Translations under genes and position numbers: made by a program | Notes under the pieces: generated by a model | Databases searched by the model: none | What the model was told of the DNA's origin: nothing | Seen by the model: the letters and a program-made list of their open reading frames with translations, nothing else | From: Planococcus sp. SK3692 | Lineage (GTDB): Bacteria; Bacillota; Bacilli; Bacillales_A; Planococcaceae | Length of the DNA stretch: 64,000 bases | Direction: 5' to 3' | NCBI RefSeq assembly: GCF_028890485.2 | Contig: NZ_JARCHV010000001.1 | Location: 968,698-1,032,697, forward strand | Part shown: piece by piece, positions 44,330 to 54,062 of the stretch | How positions within the stretch are numbered: position 1 is the stretch's first letter | Layout of the letters: each line of letters begins with the position of its first letter

Positions 44330-44523
44330 GTTAATCATCCTTTCGTTTGCGCTAATAACGCGCACATTTCAACTGCTTTCAGCATAAGCTTTGTACACTG
44401 AAATGTCTAAGATAGCCATCTTTCCTTACTTGATCAGCGTTTCGCCATTAGAATCCCCGAACACTTCAATTTTCGTTTCTTCTTGGACGCAGAAAAATGA
44501 TTTGAACATCCAATGCTGGCCAT

Positions 44524-44970
44524 TCACTCGCTTTCGCTGATATCTTTCAAGTTTTGCAATGTCTGCTCCATCGAGTTGTTCATCAGTTTTTTAATGTAAA
44601 GCGTATTGGCCATTTTCCCGAAAATGCTGCCCGGCAGATCGTAATCCATTTCAAACTGAACTTCTGTCCCATTTTCCACGGGCACATACCTCCACGTTTG
44701 ATTGCCTTCAAAAGCCCCGCTAATCAAGCAACGCCATACAAAGCCTTTCCCCATCGCCGTGTTTTCCACGACTAGCACATGCAATTCCAAGCTCCTTCCA
44801 AAAAAGAAATACATCAGGTCCATGCTGGTGCCTTTTGCTCCTTTTCCCTTCAAGTTTTCAGCTTCCGACAATCCCGCATACCATTGATACCAGTGCTTTG
44901 GGTTCGTGGCGAATTGGTGGACCTCCCCCACCCTGCGATCAATGAACACGCTCTTCTTCACATGCCACAT
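44524..44970 (-). CDS. SRPBCC (START-like) family protein, copy 2
   Basis: 148 residues, a paralogue of the protein at 16920-17390. The two share the opening MW-KKSV-ID, WYAGLSE-ENL, and the C-terminal KLMNNSMEQTL-NLK. Helix-grip fold with a probable hydrophobic pocket; ligand unknown. The ATG at 44970 follows AAAGGAGG; an in-frame extension to 45033 lacks support and the paralogue begins at the equivalent Met. Confidence 0.8.
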   Translation of the reverse strand: MWHVKKSVFIDRRVGEVHQFATNPKHWYQWYAGLSEAENLKGKGAKGTSMDLMYFFFGRSLELHVLVVENTAMGKGFVWRCLISGAFEGNQTWRYVPVENGTEVQFEMDYDLPGSIFGKMANTLYIKKLMNNSMEQTLQNLKDISESE

Positions 44971-45138
44971 ATTGCCAGCCTCCTTTGCTTCACAATCTCC
45001 AATTCTAGCGATTAGCAACGAAGCTTCTTCCATGAACTTCCTGTGTTCATTAATATAGCATGATTTTGATTAAATAAACTGATTTTTCTGATATTTATAG
45101 TAAAATGACCTTAGAGGATCTTGAAGAGCAGCCAGCTT

Positions 45139-45741
45139 TCACTGTTTTTTCATGTGCAAACCTTTACGCCTCAATTTCAAAATGACGAATGCGGTAATTG
45201 CACCGCCGATCAATCCCATGATCATGTCGATCATCGTATCGTCGGGATCCCTTCCCTGTGCCGTGAAGCTGAACAGTTTATCGCCCGCAAACTCGAGCAG
45301 CTCCCAAACGGCTGCCGCTGCCAATGAAAATGAAATCATATACAGGGCGATGAACGAATCCGGCAGCTGGGAAGCTCCACCATTTCGCAGCAAGCGCCTC
45401 AAAATGATCCAGCTCGCATAGCCGATCCAAATGCCGGAGAAGACATGAAGAAAATCATCAAAATGATTGATTCGGTAGCCCCCACCAAATGTGCCGATGA
45501 CGACTGAGAAAAAGATGAAGAAATAGACGATGCTCGCAAAAATGGACGGCAAGGGATAACTGAAGCGCCTTTGGACGAGTGCCAGCCCAATCATGACCAG
45601 AATAGTGAGTGCGCCCATGAACATTTTCGTGCCATTTCCTTGTGTGTACATATAATAAATTCCCGCTAGAAGCGATGCTTGAACTGACCACCAAATGACC
45701 CGCTCCACAGCAATCGCCCGTTTGTTTTGCATGGATTCCAT
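45139..45741 (-). CDS. DUF2238 / YjdF-like membrane protein
   Basis: 200 residues with about six membrane segments. HFDDFLHVFSGIWIGY (about 97-112) and AVWELLEFAGD, followed by DPDDTMIDMIMGLIGGA, match the conserved polar positions of the DUF2238 family (E. coli/B. subtilis YjdF). The ATG at 45741 follows AAAGGAGC. The open frame extends upstream to 45978, but this would overlap the divergent DUF4097 gene and has no second ribosome binding site. Function unknown. Confidence 0.75.
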   Translation of the reverse strand: MESMQNKRAIAVERVIWWSVQASLLAGIYYMYTQGNGTKMFMGALTILVMIGLALVQRRFSYPLPSIFASIVYFFIFFSVVIGTFGGGYRINHFDDFLHVFSGIWIGYASWIILRRLLRNGGASQLPDSFIALYMISFSLAAAAVWELLEFAGDKLFSFTAQGRDPDDTMIDMIMGLIGGAITAFVILKLRRKGLHMKKQ

Positions 45742-45861
45742 ACAGAATGCTCCTTTCTCTCCGCCCATTTGACTCTTGCTGTATATATTCCACGCCCATC
45801 TGGGATTGCCTGTCAGCCAAGGGTGCACACTTAAATTATTTATTGGAAGGAGACCGTTTAC

Positions 45862-46701
45862 ATGAAAACTTTTTGGAGGCTCATTCTCATCATTGCGAGT
45901 TTGACGTTTCTCGGCTTGGTCATCGTTATTTACATTCTGGGTCAAGCAGAGCCTGCGCAACAAAATATATTGGAGCAAAAGGATTTTTCTGAACCAATTG
46001 AAGCGGTGGATATCACGGTTGAAAATTCCCGTGTGGACATTCTGGCGAGTGACGATGAAACCGCCCGTGTCGTGCTATCTGGAAATGACGATGACTTCAC
46101 TTTAAACACCGAAATTGCAGGCGGCCGCCTCACGATCGAAGTCGACGACCGCTCCCCGTTCTTCAATTTTGACTTTAACCGCTCCTATACTTTGCAAGTC
46201 TACGTACCGGCGAGCGGGCTTGATTCCTTGTCAGCTGAAAGCAATAACGGCAGCATCGAGGCGAATGATATGAGGGCCGACGAGTTCAGGCTTGAAGCAG
46301 ACAACGGGCGGATTTTGTTGGATGCAGTCGACAGCGAGACAGTCGATGTCGAAACGGATAACGGCAGCGTCGAATTGAGACAGATAGAGGCTGACATCAG
46401 CGTTCGCTCCTCGAATGGCCGCATTCTATTCATCGAAGTGTCAGGCGAACTGGAAGCCCAGGCAAACAACGGCCGAATCGAACTGGAGACGGAGACGCTT
46501 GATTTCCCTGTCGATTTCGAGACGGACAACGGGCGGATTGGAATCCTTACTGGCGCAGAACCGGCGAACGCCCGCATTGAAGCGCGTGTCGATAATGGCA
46601 GTATCGATATATACGGGCGCGAAAATGAAGAGACTGTGTTCGGCAATGGCGAGGTACTCATTCAGCTCTCTTCGAATAATGGCAGCATCGCGGTTGAATG
46701 A
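45862..46701 (+). CDS. Membrane-anchored DUF4097 beta-repeat protein
   Basis: 279 residues. One N-terminal membrane segment (about 7-27) is followed by an extracellular DUF4097 repeat domain (about 45-279) with a recurring (D/N)NG(R/S)I motif: NNGSIEA, DNGRILL, DNGSVEL, SNGRILF, NNGRIEL, DNGRIGI, DNGSIDI, NNGSIAV. The pattern is the same rung repeat as in the protein at 23299-24330, but here without DUF1700 and with an anchor. Start follows GGAAGGAG. No regulator gene is adjacent. Function unknown; envelope-related by location. Confidence 0.82.
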   Translation: MKTFWRLILIIASLTFLGLVIVIYILGQAEPAQQNILEQKDFSEPIEAVDITVENSRVDILASDDETARVVLSGNDDDFTLNTEIAGGRLTIEVDDRSPFFNFDFNRSYTLQVYVPASGLDSLSAESNNGSIEANDMRADEFRLEADNGRILLDAVDSETVDVETDNGSVELRQIEADISVRSSNGRILFIEVSGELEAQANNGRIELETETLDFPVDFETDNGRIGILTGAEPANARIEARVDNGSIDIYGRENEETVFGNGEVLIQLSSNNGSIAVE

Positions 46702-46796
46702 AAAATCCTTGACCATCAATAAGAACAAAAAAAGGCGCGAAAGAAATGAGTAAGTGCAGGCCATCTCAGGGTATGGAATAAAAAGGAGGCATTTCA

Positions 46797-47996
46797 ATGG
46801 ATTTACATGACAAAGACGAAACGCAATTATTCAGCCCTGAGTTCACTAGAAACCCTTACCCGGCCTACGAACGGCTGCGCGAACAAGATCCGGTGCACCA
46901 AGTGCGCTTCCCCGATGGCCAGCTCGGTTGGCTCGTGACGCGCTACGCAGACGCAGAAGCCGTATTGAAAGACCCGCGCTTCATCAAGGATTTCTCGAAG
47001 CTGTTTGGCGGCAGCATGGATGAAATGAGCGTCTTCACCCAAAATATGCTGTTTTCCGATCCGCCCGACCACAAAAGGCTGCGCGGGCTCGCCCAAAAAG
47101 CCTTTACGCCAAAAATGATCGAAGGTATGAAGCCGCGTATCCAGGAAATCACTGATGAACTGCTCGATGGGTTCGAAGGCAAATCGAGCGTCAACTTGAT
47201 CGATGAATTCGCCTTCCCGCTCCCGATCATCGTTATTTGTGAAATCTTGGGGGTCCCGTCACAGGACCGCGATAAATTCCGCACTTGGTCGAACTCGCTC
47301 ATCGAAGGCACGAGCGGAGAAGCAGGCGTCAGCGTTTATGAACATATGAATGAATTTATCCGCTACCTCGGAGAATGGTTCGCCAAAGTCCGCGAGCAGC
47401 CCGGAGACGACCTAATCAGCCGTTTGATTGAAGCGGAAGAAGCAGGCGACCGGCTGACAGAAAAGGAACTGTATGGCCTCGTTTCCTTACTGATCATCGC
47501 AGGGCACGAAACGACGGTGAACTTGATCGGCAACACTGTACTTACGTTGTTAAAACATCCCGAACAGCAACACGAATTATGCGTGCAGCCTGAGCTCATC
47601 GGGCAAGCCATCGAGGAATCGCTGCGCTTGAACGGGCCGGTCGAATTCAGCACGTCCAGATGGGCTGCGGAAGACCTGGAATTCAGCGAAAAAACGATCC
47701 ACCGGGGCGACTTGGTCATTGTGGCTTTAAACGCGGCGAACCATGACCCTGAGCAGTTTGATAATCCCGAATTGTTCGACATCCACCGCGAGAAAAGTGC
47801 GCATTTGGCGTTCGGCAAAGGCATCCACTTTTGCCTTGGCGCCCCCCTTGCACGGCTGGAAGGGCATACCGCAATCGACGGGCTATTGAAACGCTTCCCC
47901 GGAATGGCGCTTGCTGTTCCTGAAAACGAACTCGAATGGCGTCCGGGCATGATTGTCCGCGGCGTCCGTGAACTGCCAGTAACACTCGGAAAATAA
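46797..47996 (+). CDS. Cytochrome P450 (stand-alone, CYP107-like)
   Basis: 399 residues of a soluble bacterial P450. IIAGHETTVNLI (about 236-247) is the oxygen-activation helix, EESLRLNGP holds ExxR, and the heme ligand is in FGKGIHFCLGAPLAR (Cys near 344). It needs a separate ferredoxin or flavodoxin partner, none of which is encoded nearby. The length is typical. Start follows AAAGGAGG. A frameshifted fragment of a related gene lies at 54397-54588. Substrate is unknown; neighbouring CrtP does not prove a carotenoid role. Confidence 0.88.
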   Translation: MDLHDKDETQLFSPEFTRNPYPAYERLREQDPVHQVRFPDGQLGWLVTRYADAEAVLKDPRFIKDFSKLFGGSMDEMSVFTQNMLFSDPPDHKRLRGLAQKAFTPKMIEGMKPRIQEITDELLDGFEGKSSVNLIDEFAFPLPIIVICEILGVPSQDRDKFRTWSNSLIEGTSGEAGVSVYEHMNEFIRYLGEWFAKVREQPGDDLISRLIEAEEAGDRLTEKELYGLVSLLIIAGHETTVNLIGNTVLTLLKHPEQQHELCVQPELIGQAIEESLRLNGPVEFSTSRWAAEDLEFSEKTIHRGDLVIVALNAANHDPEQFDNPELFDIHREKSAHLAFGKGIHFCLGAPLARLEGHTAIDGLLKRFPGMALAVPENELEWRPGMIVRGVRELPVTLGK

Positions 47997-48002
47997 GCAT
48001 AA

Positions 48003-48048
48003 AAAAGGCGATGCCCACGACTTGTGAAAGTCATTGGCATCGCCTTTT
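48003..48048. terminator. Bidirectional terminator
   Basis: Perfect 13-bp outer stem (AAAAGGCGATGCC / GGCATCGCCTTTT) with an inner GACTT/AAGTC stem, between the convergent P450 and crtP genes. Confidence 0.88.
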
Positions 48049-48111
48049 GAATTGCAATTAATCTAAGTGATGAAGACATGAAACCAATACACGTCCCAAG
48101 TTTGAAAACCT

Positions 48112-49614
48112 CTACTCGTTTTCGTTGTCGCGTTTGACGATCTTGTCGCTCACTTGCTGGCCGCTCAAGGTCACCATCGGCATGCCGCCGCCCGGGTTGA
48201 CGGTGCCGCCGACAAAATACAGATTGTCGTACAGCTCGCTTTGCTTCTTGTGCTTGAAGCCGCCGTTCTTGTTCTTGTCGGAAACTGTGCCGTAAATCGC
48301 GCCCCGGTCTGAACCGTAAATGCGCTCGATATCATGCGGTGTCCAAACGTCGCGAACGACGATGTTTTCGCGCAGGTCCTCGAGTCCCATCCGTTCAAGC
48401 TTATCAATGACGCGCTCTTCAAATTCCTTGTACTGTTCAGGCGTGAACGGATTGTCCTGGATATACGGAATATGCGGCAGGATCTTGATGTTCTCATGTC
48501 CTTCCGGCGCTTGTGTCGGATCGGTCTTATTGACGTTGACGAGATAGATCGTCGGGTCATCCGGCAGCTCGTGGCGTTCGAACACTTTGTCCATCTGTTC
48601 TTTCAAATTGTCCGAGAAGAAGAAATTGTGGTGATTCAGTCGTGGGTAAGTTTTCTTGACGCCAAGATGCAAGACCAATCCGGAACTAGCCGGTTCATAT
48701 TTCTTTTCCAACTTGTCGACGAACTCATACTCTGCCTTGACCATTTTTTGATAGAACGGGATGACTTCCATATTCGACACATAATAATCAGCCGTTTGGA
48801 AGCTGCCATCTTCGAGTTCAACGCCGGTGATCTGGCCTTCCGCACTCGTCAAGGCACGGATCACGCCCATTCCGGTATGGATTTGGACGCCAATTTCGCG
48901 GGCCAATCTTTCCATGCCGCCTGCCAAATTGTGCATGCCGCCCGGCACATACCAGCAGCCTTGCGCATGCTGCATATAAATCATCATATTGAGCACGGCG
49001 GGTGCACTATAAGGTGAAGAGCCAACGTATTTGACGTAATACGACAGCATGTCGCGCAAATGCGGATTGGTGATACGTTTTGAAATCGCACTGTACATCG
49101 TTGAGGTCAAATCAAATCCGGTCAAAGTCGCGAGGATGCCATTTTGTGCAGCAGCTTCTTTTGGCGATTCGAATCCTTCCTTCAAATAGCTGCGCTCGGT
49201 CGTTTCGTAAATCTTCTTCGCGTACTTGAGCAGCGCGTAATATTCTTTCATGTCTTTTTTCGACAAAGCCGGGTTCGCCCGTTCCATCAAATGAAGATCG
49301 TGATACAAGTCGATCACCGTGCCATCCGGGAAAAATGAGCGCCACTCACGCTCTAAGCGCTGCATTGGCACATAATCCGCCATATTCTTTCCGCTGCCTT
49401 GGAACAGGCGGTCAAAAATATGCGGCATCGTCAAAATCGACGGGCCCAAATCAAACCCGAAGCCGTCACGCTCCAAGCGATTCACTTTCCCGCCGATGTG
49501 ATCATTCTTTTCATATATCGAAACCTCATAGCCTTTTTGCTGCAATGAAATTGCCGCTGACAATCCGCCCAGGCCACCTCCGATTACGATTACGGACTTC
49601 TTAGACTTCCCCAT
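48112..49614 (-). CDS. crtP: Diapocarotenoid oxygenase CrtP (phytoene-desaturase family)
   Basis: 500 residues of the CrtI/CrtN flavoprotein superfamily. The dinucleotide-binding motif VIVIGGGLGGLSAA opens the protein, and NHIGGKVN-type NDHIGGKVN follows. FGFDLGPSILTMP, YVKYVGSSPY, EPASSG and the C-terminal FVGGTVNPGGGMPMVTLSGQQ (key part GGGMPMVTL) align closely with staphylococcal CrtP. It oxidises a terminal methyl group of 4,4'-diaponeurosporene or diapolycopene, a step towards the orange glycosylated diapocarotenoids of Planococcus. No other crt gene is in the window. Start follows AAGGGGCGG. Confidence 0.87.
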   Translation of the reverse strand: MGKSKKSVIVIGGGLGGLSAAISLQQKGYEVSIYEKNDHIGGKVNRLERDGFGFDLGPSILTMPHIFDRLFQGSGKNMADYVPMQRLEREWRSFFPDGTVIDLYHDLHLMERANPALSKKDMKEYYALLKYAKKIYETTERSYLKEGFESPKEAAAQNGILATLTGFDLTSTMYSAISKRITNPHLRDMLSYYVKYVGSSPYSAPAVLNMMIYMQHAQGCWYVPGGMHNLAGGMERLAREIGVQIHTGMGVIRALTSAEGQITGVELEDGSFQTADYYVSNMEVIPFYQKMVKAEYEFVDKLEKKYEPASSGLVLHLGVKKTYPRLNHHNFFFSDNLKEQMDKVFERHELPDDPTIYLVNVNKTDPTQAPEGHENIKILPHIPYIQDNPFTPEQYKEFEERVIDKLERMGLEDLRENIVVRDVWTPHDIERIYGSDRGAIYGTVSDKNKNGGFKHKKQSELYDNLYFVGGTVNPGGGMPMVTLSGQQVSDKIVKRDNENE

Positions 49615-49857
49615 ATATGTACCGCCCCTTTTTATTGAAATATGTACGCTTTTTTTTGCTTAAAATCGCTTTTAGTGAGATTCTTCAGCATCGTGCCATT
49701 GTCCTTGTTATTCCCTTCATAATAAGCTTAAAAACGCTGATTGTATAGTTTTTGTATAATCATGGACGAACCGTTCAGTTCAGGAATAAACAGGTCATTA
49801 AGCGGGAAAAAGGAATGGTATAGAAAAGCGCTATACACAAGACAGGAGCTGATCACT

Positions 49858-50451
49858 ATGGCTGGATTTTTACCGCGTATATACGACGCGGCCATGAAGC
49901 CGCTTGAGAAGACACGCTTTGAGAAAATACGCAAAAATCTCGACCAGCAAGCAACAGGGCGTGTGCTCGAAATTGGCTTCGGTACAGGCGCGAACTTCCG
50001 CTATTACCAACATGCCGAACGGGTCGATGCCATCGAACCAAATCCAGAGATGAGCAAGCAAGCAGAAAAACGCATCCGTAAATCGAAGACACCCATCTAT
50101 ACCTACGAAGCTGTGGCAGAAGAACTTCCTTTTGACGATAATAGCTTCGATACCGTCGTTGCGACTTTGGTCTTTTGCACGATTCCAGATCCGGTTAAAG
50201 CACTTGAAGAAATCTACCGCGTCACAAAACCTGGCGCCCGAATCCTTATGTTCGAGCATGTTAAAATGGACCAGCCACTCATGGGCAAAACCCAGGAATC
50301 CTTGACACCCGTCTGGAAAAAACTTTGCGACGGCTGCCATCTGAACCGTGATACACTCGATTTGGTGAATCGCTCTCCGCTGGAAATCGTAAAAGTAGAC
50401 TCCTATTACGGCGGATTGTTCTTGACCATTGAAAGCCGGAAACCATACTAG
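49858..50451 (+). CDS. Class I SAM-dependent methyltransferase
   Basis: 197 residues. Motif I is VLEIGFGTGANF (about 36-47), the acidic motif II is AIEPNPEM, and PFDDNSFDTVVATLVFCTIPDP (key parts FDDNSFDTVV and FCTIPDP) is the motif III/IV region, resembling UbiE/Coq5- and phospholipid-methyltransferase-like enzymes. The CDGCHLNRDT stretch near 160 is typical of this subgroup. The ATG at 49858 is supported by CAGGAGCT; the in-frame region upstream is unsupported. It is divergent from crtP. Acceptor substrate unknown. Confidence 0.82.
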   Translation: MAGFLPRIYDAAMKPLEKTRFEKIRKNLDQQATGRVLEIGFGTGANFRYYQHAERVDAIEPNPEMSKQAEKRIRKSKTPIYTYEAVAEELPFDDNSFDTVVATLVFCTIPDPVKALEEIYRVTKPGARILMFEHVKMDQPLMGKTQESLTPVWKKLCDGCHLNRDTLDLVNRSPLEIVKVDSYYGGLFLTIESRKPY

Positions 50452-50470
50452 CCACTGTTGCGCCCACCAC

Positions 50471-50511
50471 CACAAAAGCCCCCACGCATTATTTGCGCAG
50501 GGGCTTTTGTG
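50471..50511. terminator. Bidirectional terminator
   Basis: Perfect 12-bp stem (CACAAAAGCCCC / GGGGCTTTTGTG) with a further GCG/CGC inner pairing, between convergent methyltransferase and ABC genes. Confidence 0.85.
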
Positions 50512-50514
50512 TTA

Positions 50515-52341
50515 TTAAATCGCCACTTTCGCTGAAAACTGGCTGCGGTACAGATCCGCATAAAATCCGTCTTTGTCGAGCAGTTGTTGATGCGTACCTT
50601 GTTCGATGACTTTCCCTTGATCCATGACCAGGATCAAATCCGCATGCTTGATTGTCGACAACCGGTGCGCAATGACAAAGCTTGTGCGCCCAGCCATCAA
50701 ACGGTTCATCGCCTGCTGGATCAAAATTTCTGTCCGGGTATCGACACTGGATGTTGCTTCATCCAAGATCATCATCGGTGGATCGGCAAGAATCGCGCGG
50801 GCAATGGTCACTAATTGTTTTTGACCTTGTGAAATATTCGATACTTCCTGATTCAGCACGGTATCGTAACCATCCGGTAGAGTTCGGATAAAATGATCAG
50901 CATGCGCCGCTTGTGCCGCCGCAACGATTTCCTCTTTGGAAGCACCGGTCTTGCCGTAGCTAATATTGTCACGGATCGTACCGTTAAAGAGCCATGTGTC
51001 CTGAAGCACCATGCCGAAATTATGGCGCAGCTCATGGCGCGACATCTTGCGCGAATCCAAACCGTCGATGGTAATGCGTCCACCTCTCAACTCATAAAAG
51101 CGCATCAACAAATTAATTAAAGTCGTTTTGCCGGCACCGGTCGGCCCGACAATGGCTACCGTTTGCCCTGGCTGGACATCGATGTTCATTCCCTCAATCA
51201 GCAAATTTTCTCCATAGCCAAAATCAACATCTTCAAACGCCACTGCGCCTTTCGCACGATCCAGAACGGAGGTCGTCACGGCCTCCACTTCTTCTTGCTC
51301 GTCCAGCAGTTCAAAGACACGCTCTGCAGCGGCCACTGTGGACTGGATGATGTTGGCGATGTTCGCGGTTTGTGTGATCGGCTGGGTGAATTGTTTGGAA
51401 TAGGTAATAAACGCCTGGATGTCACCAATTGAAATGGCGCGCTGGATAACGAGCACACCGCCGACAATGCTGATCAGTACATAGCTCAAATTTCCGATCA
51501 AACTCATCATCGGCATGATGATCCCGGAGATGAACTGCGCTTTGCGTCCAGCGTCATACAATTCAGTATTGACTGCGTCGAACTGTTCGTTCGATTTGGC
51601 TTCATGGCCAAACGCTTTGACCACTTGATGGCCGGTGTACATTTCCTCGACATGGCCATTGAGGCGGCCGAGGTTCTTTTGCTGGCTGCTAAAGTATTTC
51701 TGCGAGCGTTTCAAAATCGGACCGATGACAAACAACGACAGCGGCAAGGACACGACTGCAATCAAAGTCAGCAGAGGACTGATTGTCAGCATCATCACGA
51801 GAATGCCGACGAGCGTCACAATGGAAGTGATGAATTGCGTCAAACTTTGCTGCAAGGTGCTGCCGATCGTATCGATGTCATTGGTCATACGGCTTAAGGT
51901 CTCACCATTTGGCCGGCCATCAAAATACTCCAATGGCAATTTCTCGAGTTTTTTATTGACGTCTTGGCGCATATCGTAAACCGTGTCCTGCGCCACCGTC
52001 GACATCATATATTGCTGGATGTAACTGAACAAACTGCTGAATAGATACAATGCGGCGAGCAAGCTGAGGATCTGGCCGATGACGCCGAAATCGACGCCTC
52101 CACCCGGTACTCCTTGCAACTGGCCGTATGCACCTTCGAACAATTCAGTGATCGCCATCCCCATGATTTTCGGCCCAAGAATCGCGAATACCGTACTGAG
52201 AATCGCCACCACAAAGACCGCCGCAAGTTTTTTCCACCGCGGTTTTAAATAAGAGACGAGCCGGCGGAAAGTGCCTTTGAAGTCTTTTGCTTTTTCCGCC
52301 GGCATGCTTGCCCCAGGTCGGGGAGGTCCCATCTGGCTCAT
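50515..52341 (-). CDS. ABC exporter half-transporter, catalytic-site subunit
   Basis: 608 residues: six membrane segments (about 35-320) and an ATPase domain (about 365-600). Walker A is GPTGAGKTT, the signature is ISQGQ in place of LSGGQ, and Walker B is MMILDEATSS with the catalytic Glu. An N-terminal Pro-rich MGPPRPG tail is typical of YfiC/YknV-like members. It overlaps the upstream ABC gene by 4 bases (ATGA), so the two form a heterodimeric multidrug- or lipid-exporter. In these heterodimers one site is degenerate; this subunit supplies the competent Walker B and the partner the standard signature. Confidence 0.88.
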   Translation of the reverse strand: MSQMGPPRPGASMPAEKAKDFKGTFRRLVSYLKPRWKKLAAVFVVAILSTVFAILGPKIMGMAITELFEGAYGQLQGVPGGGVDFGVIGQILSLLAALYLFSSLFSYIQQYMMSTVAQDTVYDMRQDVNKKLEKLPLEYFDGRPNGETLSRMTNDIDTIGSTLQQSLTQFITSIVTLVGILVMMLTISPLLTLIAVVSLPLSLFVIGPILKRSQKYFSSQQKNLGRLNGHVEEMYTGHQVVKAFGHEAKSNEQFDAVNTELYDAGRKAQFISGIIMPMMSLIGNLSYVLISIVGGVLVIQRAISIGDIQAFITYSKQFTQPITQTANIANIIQSTVAAAERVFELLDEQEEVEAVTTSVLDRAKGAVAFEDVDFGYGENLLIEGMNIDVQPGQTVAIVGPTGAGKTTLINLLMRFYELRGGRITIDGLDSRKMSRHELRHNFGMVLQDTWLFNGTIRDNISYGKTGASKEEIVAAAQAAHADHFIRTLPDGYDTVLNQEVSNISQGQKQLVTIARAILADPPMMILDEATSSVDTRTEILIQQAMNRLMAGRTSFVIAHRLSTIKHADLILVMDQGKVIEQGTHQQLLDKDGFYADLYRSQFSAKVAI

Positions 52342-54062
52342 GCGATCTCCTCCTCTGACAGCTGGGATAGCGCGATTTCACGGTACACTTCGTTGGATTC
52401 CAACAGCTCATCATGAGTTCCCATACCGACCACACGCCCTTTTTCCAAGACGAGTATGCGGTCTGCATCCACGACTGTGCTCACGCGCTGCGCCACCAAT
52501 AGCACCGTCGCACTTTTTGTTTCGCTTTTCAAAGCTTTGCGCAACTTGGCGTCTGTTTTAAAATCGAGTGCGGAAAAACTGTCATCGAAAATATACAAAT
52601 CCGGTTTGCGAATCAACGCACGCGCAATCGACAAACGCTGTTTCTGCCCACCCGACAGATTCGACCCGCCCTGCTCGATTTCAGCTGTGTAGCCGCCTTC
52701 CATTCGATTGATGAATTCCTGTGCCTGCGCGATGCTTGCTGCCTGCTCCAATTCCACTTGGCTGGCATCCTGCTTGCCAAAGCGGATATTGTCCGCAATC
52801 GTTCCCGTGAAGAGAATGGACTTTTGCGGAACAAAGCCGATTTTCGAACGAATTTCCTGCTGAGGGGCTTTTCGAATGTCGACCCCGTTGACGCGAATCG
52901 TGCCACTGGTAACTTCGTAAAAACGCGGGACCAAATTGACCAGTGTCGACTTGCCTGAACCCGTCCCGCCAATCAAGGCCGTAGTTTCTCCAGGCTTCGC
53001 AGTGAAACTGATATCTGACAGCGCCGGCTCAGATGCTCCCGGGTAGTAGAATGTGACATGGTCAAATTCCAAGGTGCCGCGCTCGCGGTCTGCTTTTTCC
53101 GTGCCGTCGTCCTTGAATGCTGGCTGCATCTCCAGCACTTCATTGATGCGTTTAGCGGACACTGCAGCCCGCGGGATCATGACGAACATGAAAGATGCCA
53201 TTACAAGTGCGAACATGATCATCATGACGTATTGGATAAACGCCATCAAATCCCCGATTTGCATCGCCCCATTGTTGATGCGGATGCCGCCGAACCAAAT
53301 GACGGCGACCACGGTCATGTTCATGACCAACATCATGACTGGCATTAGGAACGCCATGATCTTATTGACTTTGATGGAAACATCCGCAAGTTCCCTGTTG
53401 GCTTTTTGAAGACGCGCTTTTTCTTCCGTTTCACGGTTAAAGGCCCGTATGACACGAATGCCAGTCAAATTTTCCCGTACCACTAAGTTCAAGCCGTCCA
53501 GTTGTTTCTGCACTTGCTGGAACAACGGTATACCGTATTTTAAAATCAGAAGAATTGACACGGCTAAAACCGGCATCGCACCGATGATGACCAAAGACAA
53601 TCTTGCATCTTTCGAAATCGCCAAGATTAAGCCGCCGACGAGCATGACCGGTGCGCTGATGACCATGCGCAGCATCATGATGACGACTTGTTGCACTTGC
53701 GTAATGTCATTCGTTGTCCGTGTGATCAGGGAGGCTGTACCCACTTCATCAAATTCCTGAAGCGAGAACTGGCCGACATGCTTGAACACTTTTTGCCGCA
53801 GGTCGCGCCCGAGCCCCATTGCCGCTTTGGCCGAATAGTAGCTGGCAAAAATAGCCGCAACTGCGCCAAGGGCCGAAACCAAAAGCATCCACCCGCCGAT
53901 TCTCCAAATATACGGGATGTTTCCTTGAACGACCCCGTTATCGATGATGTCGGCCATCAAGGTCGGCAAAAATAGTTCTGCCATCGATTGCGCGAACACC
54001 AATGCAATGACACCCAACACGATCCATTTATAGGGACTAAGGTTTTTCAGAATTTTTATCAT
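52338..54062 (-). CDS. ABC exporter half-transporter with degenerate catalytic site
   Basis: 574 residues: six membrane segments (about 15-300) and an ATPase domain (about 335-570). Walker A is GGTGSGKST, the signature is LSGGQ, and Walker B is LYIFDDSFSALD, with Asp replacing the catalytic Glu. The same substitution marks the non-catalytic subunit of heterodimers such as BmrC/BmrD and YfiB/YfiC. It is the first gene of the pair. No regulator or drug-specific marker is adjacent, so the exported substrate is unknown. Confidence 0.88.
   Translation of the reverse strand: MIKILKNLSPYKWIVLGVIALVFAQSMAELFLPTLMADIIDNGVVQGNIPYIWRIGGWMLLVSALGAVAAIFASYYSAKAAMGLGRDLRQKVFKHVGQFSLQEFDEVGTASLITRTTNDITQVQQVVIMMLRMVISAPVMLVGGLILAISKDARLSLVIIGAMPVLAVSILLILKYGIPLFQQVQKQLDGLNLVVRENLTGIRVIRAFNRETEEKARLQKANRELADVSIKVNKIMAFLMPVMMLVMNMTVVAVIWFGGIRINNGAMQIGDLMAFIQYVMMIMFALVMASFMFVMIPRAAVSAKRINEVLEMQPAFKDDGTEKADRERGTLEFDHVTFYYPGASEPALSDISFTAKPGETTALIGGTGSGKSTLVNLVPRFYEVTSGTIRVNGVDIRKAPQQEIRSKIGFVPQKSILFTGTIADNIRFGKQDASQVELEQAASIAQAQEFINRMEGGYTAEIEQGGSNLSGGQKQRLSIARALIRKPDLYIFDDSFSALDFKTDAKLRKALKSETKSATVLLVAQRVSTVVDADRILVLEKGRVVGMGTHDELLESNEVYREIALSQLSEEEIA

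Noticed and set aside
45742..45978. 79-codon N-terminal extension of the YjdF-like gene
   Set aside because: It would overlap the divergent DUF4097 gene, and the internal ATG at 45741 has a proper AAAGGAG site.
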